DNA from: Crossiella sp. CA-258035
GTDB lineage: Bacteria; Actinomycetota; Actinomycetes; Mycobacteriales; Pseudonocardiaceae
Assembly (NCBI RefSeq): GCF_030064675.1
Contig: NZ_CP116413.1
Location: 1,645,001-1,709,000, forward strand
Length of the DNA: 64,000 nucleotides
Direction of reading: 5' to 3'
Shown here piece by piece: positions 59,181 through 64,000 of this stretch. Each line of letters starts with the position of its first letter. Position 1 is the stretch's first letter. The position numbers and the translations under genes were made by a program. Below the pieces are notes generated by a model that made no database searches, was not told the DNA's origin, and saw nothing but the letters and a program-made list of their open reading frames with translations.

Positions 59181-59696
59181 ATGACCACATCGACCGCCGC
59201 CGCGCCCCGGCTCCGGCCGCCGCGCTACCGGGTGGACCCGCGCGCCCGCCGCTGGTGGACCGTGCAGGCGCTGCTCACCGTGTCCGGACCGGCGTTCCTG
59301 GTCGCGCTGACCATGACCACGCTGTCCCTGCTGTTCTTCCCCGGCGCGCTGCGCTGGCTCGGGCCGCTGCTGCTCGGCGTGCTGGTGCTGCCCGGCCTGG
59401 CCTACCTGCTCATCATGCCGCCGTGGCGGTACCGGGTGCACGCCTGGGAGCTGGGCAGCACCGCGGTGTACTCGGCCAGCGGCTGGTTCTGGCAGCGGCG
59501 GCGGATCACCCCGCTGACCAAGGTGCAGACCGTGGACACCGTGATCGGCCCGATCCAGCGCGGTTTCGGCCTGGCCACGGTGATCGTGACCACCGCCTCC
59601 ACCGCGGGCGACGTGCGGATCTCCGGGCTGGGCCTGGACGACGCGACCGAGCTGGCCCGCCGGATCGGCGAGGCCGCCGCGGTGGAGGAGGCGTGA
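59181..59696 (+). CDS. bPH2-type membrane protein (DUF304, YdbS-like)
   Basis: A 171-residue protein has two membrane segments (about 28-80) followed by a bacterial PH domain: WRYRVHAWELGSTAVYSASG, RRRITPLTKVQTVDTVIGPI and GFGLATVIVTTAS. It overlaps the next gene by a base, and the two are the usual YdbS/YdbT pair. YdbS and YdbT confer resistance to some bacteriocins in Bacillus; elsewhere function is unknown. Confidence 0.9.
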   Translation: MTTSTAAAPRLRPPRYRVDPRARRWWTVQALLTVSGPAFLVALTMTTLSLLFFPGALRWLGPLLLGVLVLPGLAYLLIMPPWRYRVHAWELGSTAVYSASGWFWQRRRITPLTKVQTVDTVIGPIQRGFGLATVIVTTASTAGDVRISGLGLDDATELARRIGEAAAVEEA

Positions 59697-61246
59697 TGGA
59701 CTGGCGGAAGCTGGACCCGCGCATGATCGCGGTGCACACGAGCTGGCTGGCCCCGCCCGCCGCCTCCTTCCTGATGGCCCTGTGGATCTCCGGCGGCCAC
59801 CTGGACCTGCGCGGCTGGCTCACCTTGAGCGGGATCACGCTGGGCTTCCTGGCCTTCACGGCGGCCGGGGTCGCCTCCTGGGCCAAGACCAGGTACCGGC
59901 TCACCGCCGACGCGGTGGAGGTGCGCACCGGGATGTTCACCAGGAAGCTGCGCACGGTGCGGCTCAACCGGATCCGCAACGTCGACCTCACCGCCAGCCC
60001 GGTGCACCGGCTGTTCGGGCTGACCACGCTGCGCATCGGCACCGCGGGCTCCACCGACCTGGGCAGCGAGGTCAAGCTGGACGCGCTGGCCGCCCCGGTG
60101 GCCAGGGCGCTGCGCGCGGAGCTGCTGGCCCGCGCCACGCACACCGCGGCCGAGGACCCGGTGGTCTCCACGATCAACCCGCGCTGGCTGCGGTACGCGC
60201 CGCTGACCTTCTGGATCTTCGGCGGGATGGTGCTGGTGCTCGGGGTCGGGTACCGGGCGCTGGAGGCGATCGGCATCGAGGCATGGCGGCTGCCCGTGGT
60301 GCGAAGGCTGGCGGTGGAGTTCGGCTCCAGCGCGCTGTGGTGGACCATTCCGCTGGCGTTCCTGGCCTCCACGCTGCTCGGCGTGCTCGGCGCGCTGGCG
60401 CTGTACGTGGAGGGCTGGTGGCGGTACCGGCTGGAATGGGTCAGCGACAGCCTGCTGCGGGTGCGCCGCGGGCTGCTGACCACCCGCTCGGTGTCCATCG
60501 AGCGGTGCAGGCTCTTCGGCGCGGTGCTGCGCGAACCGCTGCTGCTGCGCTTCGGCGGCGGCGCCAAGGTCAACGCGGTGGCCGCGGGGCTGGGCACCGA
60601 GCAGCAGGACAGCGAGCGCAGCGCCGTGCTGCCGCCCGCGCCGCGCGCCGAGGCGCTGCGGGTGGTCGCCGGGGTGCTGCGGGAACCGGTGTCCCCGCTG
60701 GAAGACCTGGTGCTGACCGCGCATCCGAAGGTCGCGCACCGGCGGCGGATCGTCCGCGGCCTGCTGCTGGTGACATTGCCCCTGCTCGTGGTGCCAGGGG
60801 TTCTGGGCTACCTGCTGACGGATGTGCTGCTGCACCTGGCCTGGAGCACCGCGCTGGCCAGCGTGCCGTTCGTGCTGTGGTTCGCCAGGGACGCCTACCG
60901 CAACCTCGGCCACGGCCTGTCCGGGCGCTACCTGGTGGCGCGTTCGGGCACGATCAGCCGGGACACCGCGGCGCTGCGCCGGGCGGACGTGCTGTCCTGG
61001 ACCTTCGCCGACACCCCGTTCTCCCGGCGGGCCGGGGTGGTCACGCTCACCGCCGCGGTGGCCACGGTGGTGGGCGGGTACCACGTGCGCGACATGGCCG
61101 AGGCGGACTCGGCCGGTTTCGCCGAGCGGGCCGTGCCGGGCATCCTCACCGAGTTCCTAGACACCGACGGCAGCGGGGAACAGCTCCCGGCGGAGCTCGT
61201 GCACTGCGGTGCGGGCGGCCCGGTTGGCGCCGATGGTGCTCGCTGA
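59696..61246 (+). CDS. bPH2-type membrane protein (YdbT-like)
   Basis: A 516-residue protein has several membrane segments and three DUF304-type PH repeats, at about 65-145 (YRLTADAVEVRTGMFTRKLRTV), 235-310 (YRLEWVSDSLLRVRRGLLTT) and 425-490 (GRYLVARSGTISRDTAALRR). Pairing with the preceding gene is typical. The last 90 bases overlap the converging monooxygenase gene, and the final residues are an unconserved-looking tail. Confidence 0.9.
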   Translation: MDWRKLDPRMIAVHTSWLAPPAASFLMALWISGGHLDLRGWLTLSGITLGFLAFTAAGVASWAKTRYRLTADAVEVRTGMFTRKLRTVRLNRIRNVDLTASPVHRLFGLTTLRIGTAGSTDLGSEVKLDALAAPVARALRAELLARATHTAAEDPVVSTINPRWLRYAPLTFWIFGGMVLVLGVGYRALEAIGIEAWRLPVVRRLAVEFGSSALWWTIPLAFLASTLLGVLGALALYVEGWWRYRLEWVSDSLLRVRRGLLTTRSVSIERCRLFGAVLREPLLLRFGGGAKVNAVAAGLGTEQQDSERSAVLPPAPRAEALRVVAGVLREPVSPLEDLVLTAHPKVAHRRRIVRGLLLVTLPLLVVPGVLGYLLTDVLLHLAWSTALASVPFVLWFARDAYRNLGHGLSGRYLVARSGTISRDTAALRRADVLSWTFADTPFSRRAGVVTLTAAVATVVGGYHVRDMAEADSAGFAERAVPGILTEFLDTDGSGEQLPAELVHCGAGGPVGADGAR

Positions 61247-62236
61247 CGGGCCATAACCGACCAGGTGCAGCCTGGGCTCGGCGGCGGGATGCCCACCGGC
61301 CATCACGATCCCGCCGCCGGGCTCGCGCAGCTTCAGCGGGGCCAGGTGGTTGAGCGCGGCCCGGAAGCCGGTGGCCCAGATGATCGTGTCTGCCCGCTCG
61401 TGCGAGCCGTCGGCCCAGGTGACGCCGTCCGGGGTGATCCGCTCGAACACCGGGCGGCGGCGCAGCACCCCGCGCGCCCGCAGGTCCTTGATCAGCGGGG
61501 TGAGGGCGAGGCCGGTGTTCCAGACCACGCTGCGCGGCGGTTTGCCGGCCCGCACCGACTCCTCGACCTTGGCGATGATCGCCCGGCCGCGCTCGGCGGT
61601 GAACTCGCCCTCGCTGAACTCCGGTTCCCGCCGGGTCACCCAGATCGTCTCCGCGATCGGGGACAGCTCGTCCAGGAAGCGCAGCGCGGAGGCCCCGCCG
61701 CCGACCACCACCACCCGCTGCCCGGCGAACCCGGCCGGTCCGCGGTAGTGCGCGGTGTGCAGCTGGCGGCCGAGGAACTCGCGCGCGCCGGGGTAGTGCG
61801 GCCACAGCGGGTGGCTCCACGAGCCGGTCGCGTTGATCACGCCGCGGGCCCGCCAGCAGCCTTCCGGGGCCTCGACGAGGAAGTCCGCGCCCTCGTGCCG
61901 GACCGAGCGGACCCGCACCGGCCGGATCACCGGCAGGTCGAAGCGCTGCTCGTACTCGGCGAAGTAGGCGGAGAGCACCTCGGCGGCCGGGCGCTGCGGG
62001 TCGGGCACGATCAGCGGCAGGGCCTGCAGGGCGTGGAAGCCGTGCACGTCGGCGTAGCGCAGCGAGGGCCAGTAGTGCTGCCAGGCGCCACCGGCGTGCG
62101 GGGCCGAGTCCAGCAGCACGTGGTCGATCCCGGCGCGGCGCAGGAAGTACGAGCTGGACAGGCCGGCCTGGCCCGCCCCGATCACCACCACGTCCGTGTC
62201 CACGACCACCGGAACGCCGGTGGGCGGGTGACCCAT
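61157..62236 (-). CDS. Flavin-dependent monooxygenase/oxidoreductase
   Basis: A 359-residue protein with an FAD-binding motif DVVVIGAGQAGLSSSYFLRR at about 15-34, a second nucleotide-binding RVVVVGGGASALRFLDEL at about 170-188 and a FMO-type ATGF in IIWATGFRAAL near 290. It suits the flavin-containing monooxygenase/lysine-N-hydroxylase-like group. It converges on and overlaps the PH-domain gene. Confidence 0.88.
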   Translation of the reverse strand: MGHPPTGVPVVVDTDVVVIGAGQAGLSSSYFLRRAGIDHVLLDSAPHAGGAWQHYWPSLRYADVHGFHALQALPLIVPDPQRPAAEVLSAYFAEYEQRFDLPVIRPVRVRSVRHEGADFLVEAPEGCWRARGVINATGSWSHPLWPHYPGAREFLGRQLHTAHYRGPAGFAGQRVVVVGGGASALRFLDELSPIAETIWVTRREPEFSEGEFTAERGRAIIAKVEESVRAGKPPRSVVWNTGLALTPLIKDLRARGVLRRRPVFERITPDGVTWADGSHERADTIIWATGFRAALNHLAPLKLREPGGGIVMAGGHPAAEPRLHLVGYGPSASTIGANRAARTAVHELRRELFPAAVGV

Positions 62237-62301
62237 TCCCCTGCGGAAGGAAGGTCACACCCGCCCACCGGCACGACGACCGCGAGGGTCGGTCGCCGCC
62301 G

Positions 62302-63729
62302 CTACGGGGCGCCGGTGGTCAGCGTGTAGCTGCCGGAGCCGCTGTAGGCGTGCACCCGGTAGCGGTAGTAGCCCGCGGTGCCGGAGTAGCTGACCTTCTC
62401 GGTGTTGCCGGGGCCGGCCGACTCGGCCACGTCCGCCCAGGCGCTGCCGTTCCACTTCTGCAGGTACAGGTCGAAGTCGGTGCCGGAGGGACCGCTCAGG
62501 CAGCCGGTGTGCGTGCCCGCGGCGGTGGACTGGTAGTAGCTGTTGTTCGGCTGGTACGCGCTGCCGTTGGCGGCCAGCGAACCGGAGTACGTGCCCTTGC
62601 CACACTCACCGCCGGGCGGCGGGTTGCCACCATCGGTGAGCAGGGTCAGTCCGTAGGTCTGCAGGATCTCGTTGACCGGCTGGAAGTAGGTGGTGCCACC
62701 CGAGCGGCAGTTGCCGGAGCCGCCGGAGGTCACCCCCTGGGCCTGGTTGCCGGCCAGCAGCGAACCGCCGGAGTCACCGGGTTCGGCGCACACGCTGGTC
62801 TGGATCAGCCCGGACACCGTGCCCTGCGGGTAGGTCACCGAGGAGTTGCGCGCCTGGATGGCGCCGCAGTGCCAGCCGGTGGTCGACCCGGACCGGCACA
62901 CCGTGGACCCGACCGGCGCGTCCTGGGACCCGGCCACCGCTACCCGGCCGCCGCTGTAGTTGTTCACCGCGCCGACCGGGGTGTTGCCCGCGGCCACCTG
63001 CACCCAGGCGTAGTCGTTGCCGGGGAAGCTGGAGCCGCGGAAGGTGCCGCTGGGGTTGCTGGTGGCGGCCCCGGTGTTGCCGCAGTGCCCCGCGGTGACG
63101 AACCCGCCGGTGACCGAGAACCCGACCGAGCAGCGCGAGCCGGAGCCGATGTTGTAGGCGTTGCCGCCGACCACGTCGATCAGCGGCCGGGCCTGCTCCA
63201 GGCTGGACTCGAACCGGACCGCGCCCGCCTGCGCCCCGCTGGCCAGCACGAACGCCCGCGCCGCGGCCAGCGCCTCCGGCCGGGACCGGACCACCACGCT
63301 GTTGCTGGCCACGTCCACGTACCAGCCGTGCACCGTGCCCGGGGCCTTCGCCGCCGCACTGTCCAAAGTGGACTTGACCGCGTCCAGTGCGGGTTCGGCG
63401 CGGCTGACCAGCTTCGGGATGCCACCGGCCGCGCGGACCGCCTCGGCGCGGGCCTGGCTGGTGACCCCGGCGACCAGGCGGCCGTTCGGATCGAGCCAGG
63501 AGCCGCCGTCGGCGCTGGCGGCCACCCGCTTGCGCACCGAGCGCGCCAGGTCCTCCACGGCGAGCCGGGCGCGGGCCTGGTCGGCGGAGAGGCCGAGATC
63601 GCGCTGGAGGGCGGCGAACAGGCCGGGGTCGACCTCGGCGGGCGCGCCGACCGAGGACGGGGCCACCGCGGCGGAGAGCGCCATGGTGGTGAACGCGGCG
63701 ACCAGCAACGCGGATAGGCGTCGGCTCAT
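62302..63729 (-). CDS. Secreted alpha-lytic-type protease with C-terminal domain
   Basis: A 475-residue protein: signal peptide (about 1-28), alpha-lytic-protease propeptide (about 29-184), mature S1E-type domain with His215 in TAGHCG, Asp239 in GNDYAW and Ser320 in GDSGGS, then a Pro/Gly linker and a C-terminal beta domain (about 395-475) with YYRYRVHAYSGSGSYTL, like pre-peptidase C-terminal or carbohydrate-binding domains of secreted proteases. The propeptide folds the mature enzyme and is then removed. Start at ATG 63729; a longer frame adds no sense. Confidence 0.93.
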   Translation of the reverse strand: MSRRLSALLVAAFTTMALSAAVAPSSVGAPAEVDPGLFAALQRDLGLSADQARARLAVEDLARSVRKRVAASADGGSWLDPNGRLVAGVTSQARAEAVRAAGGIPKLVSRAEPALDAVKSTLDSAAAKAPGTVHGWYVDVASNSVVVRSRPEALAAARAFVLASGAQAGAVRFESSLEQARPLIDVVGGNAYNIGSGSRCSVGFSVTGGFVTAGHCGNTGAATSNPSGTFRGSSFPGNDYAWVQVAAGNTPVGAVNNYSGGRVAVAGSQDAPVGSTVCRSGSTTGWHCGAIQARNSSVTYPQGTVSGLIQTSVCAEPGDSGGSLLAGNQAQGVTSGGSGNCRSGGTTYFQPVNEILQTYGLTLLTDGGNPPPGGECGKGTYSGSLAANGSAYQPNNSYYQSTAAGTHTGCLSGPSGTDFDLYLQKWNGSAWADVAESAGPGNTEKVSYSGTAGYYRYRVHAYSGSGSYTLTTGAP

Positions 63730-63807
63730 GCCGGTGTCTCCTTGGATGGGCAGGGATGCAGGGACCTGCACGTTAGGCCCGGCCCAGCCAGGGGAGGGAG
63801 ATACCAG

Positions 63808-64000
63808 TTACCTCATACCGAAGCCGGGATGCCCCGCCAGCCACTCGGTGTAGCGGGGGCTGCGGCTGACCACGTCGGCGTAGGCGGCCAGCGCGTGCCC
63901 GGCCATCCGCTCCGCCGCCGCCGAGCTCTGGCCGTCGATGTGCCAGCCGATGAACTGCCGCCAGCGCAACGGGATGCCCGCGATCGGCACCGGGACCACG
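63808..64000 (-). CDS. Partial gene at right edge, LysR-like C-terminus
   Basis: A minus-strand frame ends at 63808 and runs off the window. The visible 64 residues, with LRWRQFIGWHIDGQSSAAAER and SPRYTEWLAGHPGFGMR, resemble the ligand-binding end of a LysR-type regulator. The rest lies to the right, so the call is tentative. Confidence 0.4.
   Translation of the reverse strand, partial: VVPVPIAGIPLRWRQFIGWHIDGQSSAAAERMAGHALAAYADVVSRSPRYTEWLAGHPGFGMR

Noticed and set aside
56111-59188. 1025-codon minus-strand frame opposite the GT39-like genes
   Set aside because: A repetitive Gln/His/Arg-rich mirror frame, typical of antisense reading of high-GC membrane protein genes.
1-64000. CRISPR arrays and rRNA genes
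   Set aside because: No regularly spaced short repeats with unique spacers and no rRNA-like sequence were found.

Overview
The window is high-GC actinomycete DNA. NAD/FAD-type redox genes, SGNH esterases, alpha-lytic-type secreted proteases, LuxR-type two-component pairs and a rifampin phosphotransferase homologue point to a filamentous actinomycete, most likely of the Pseudonocardiales. No species can be named from the sequence alone. It divides into a prophage (about 1-24,431), a host block (24,432-38,230), a 2.3-kb integrated islet in a tRNA gene (38,267-40,605) and a second host block to the right edge.

Prophage. From left to right on the plus strand lie small early-type ORFs, a repeat-rich intergenic region, both terminase subunits, portal, MuF-like protein, scaffold, a lambda-D-like decoration protein with an extra inserted domain, a lambda-E-type major capsid protein, head-tail connectors, tail terminator, tail tube, tail chaperones joined by a predicted -1 frameshift at GGGGGAA, a 1250-residue tape measure, minor tail proteins, two small membrane or coiled-coil proteins, an amidase endolysin and a holin. 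This is a siphovirus late operon. A terminator closes it. An opposing minus-strand operon of very small proteins follows, several of them with CxxC pairs, including 36- and 53-residue ORFs. Then come an XRE regulator and its DUF397 partner. The prophage ends at 24,392-24,431 in a sequence that is the 3' part of a tRNA gene, most like tRNA-Asn, with no 5' part before it. The intact tRNA, the integrase and the replication genes should therefore lie to the left of this window.

Host block 1 carries a Nudix hydrolase, a chloramphenicol-phosphotransferase-like kinase, a secreted trypsin-like protease and a MarR-rph operon. It also carries a fatty-acid modification cluster: alpha/beta hydrolase, FAD oxidoreductase, DUF1365, a cyclopropane-synthase-like methyltransferase, then on the other strand a peroxiredoxin, a DUF1295 membrane reductase-like protein and a second methyltransferase.

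The islet is bounded by a 41-bp perfect direct repeat. One copy is the 3' half of an intact tRNA with anticodon CAT. Inside are a tyrosine recombinase that has lost its N-terminal half, a 144-bp inverted repeat at the point of damage, and one AT-richer gene for a membrane-anchored protein.

Host block 2 contains a frameshifted luciferase-like monooxygenase, two glycosyltransferases, a secreted anchored protein, a clpP paralogue, a divergent class III cyclase-like protein beside a Crp/Fnr regulator, and a TetR/SRPBCC divergent pair. Further right are a DedA protein, two NarL-type two-component systems, esterases, a TetR regulator with a large palindromic operator candidate in front of two tandem GT39-like membrane transferases, a bacterial PH-domain pair, a flavin monooxygenase and an alpha-lytic-type protease.
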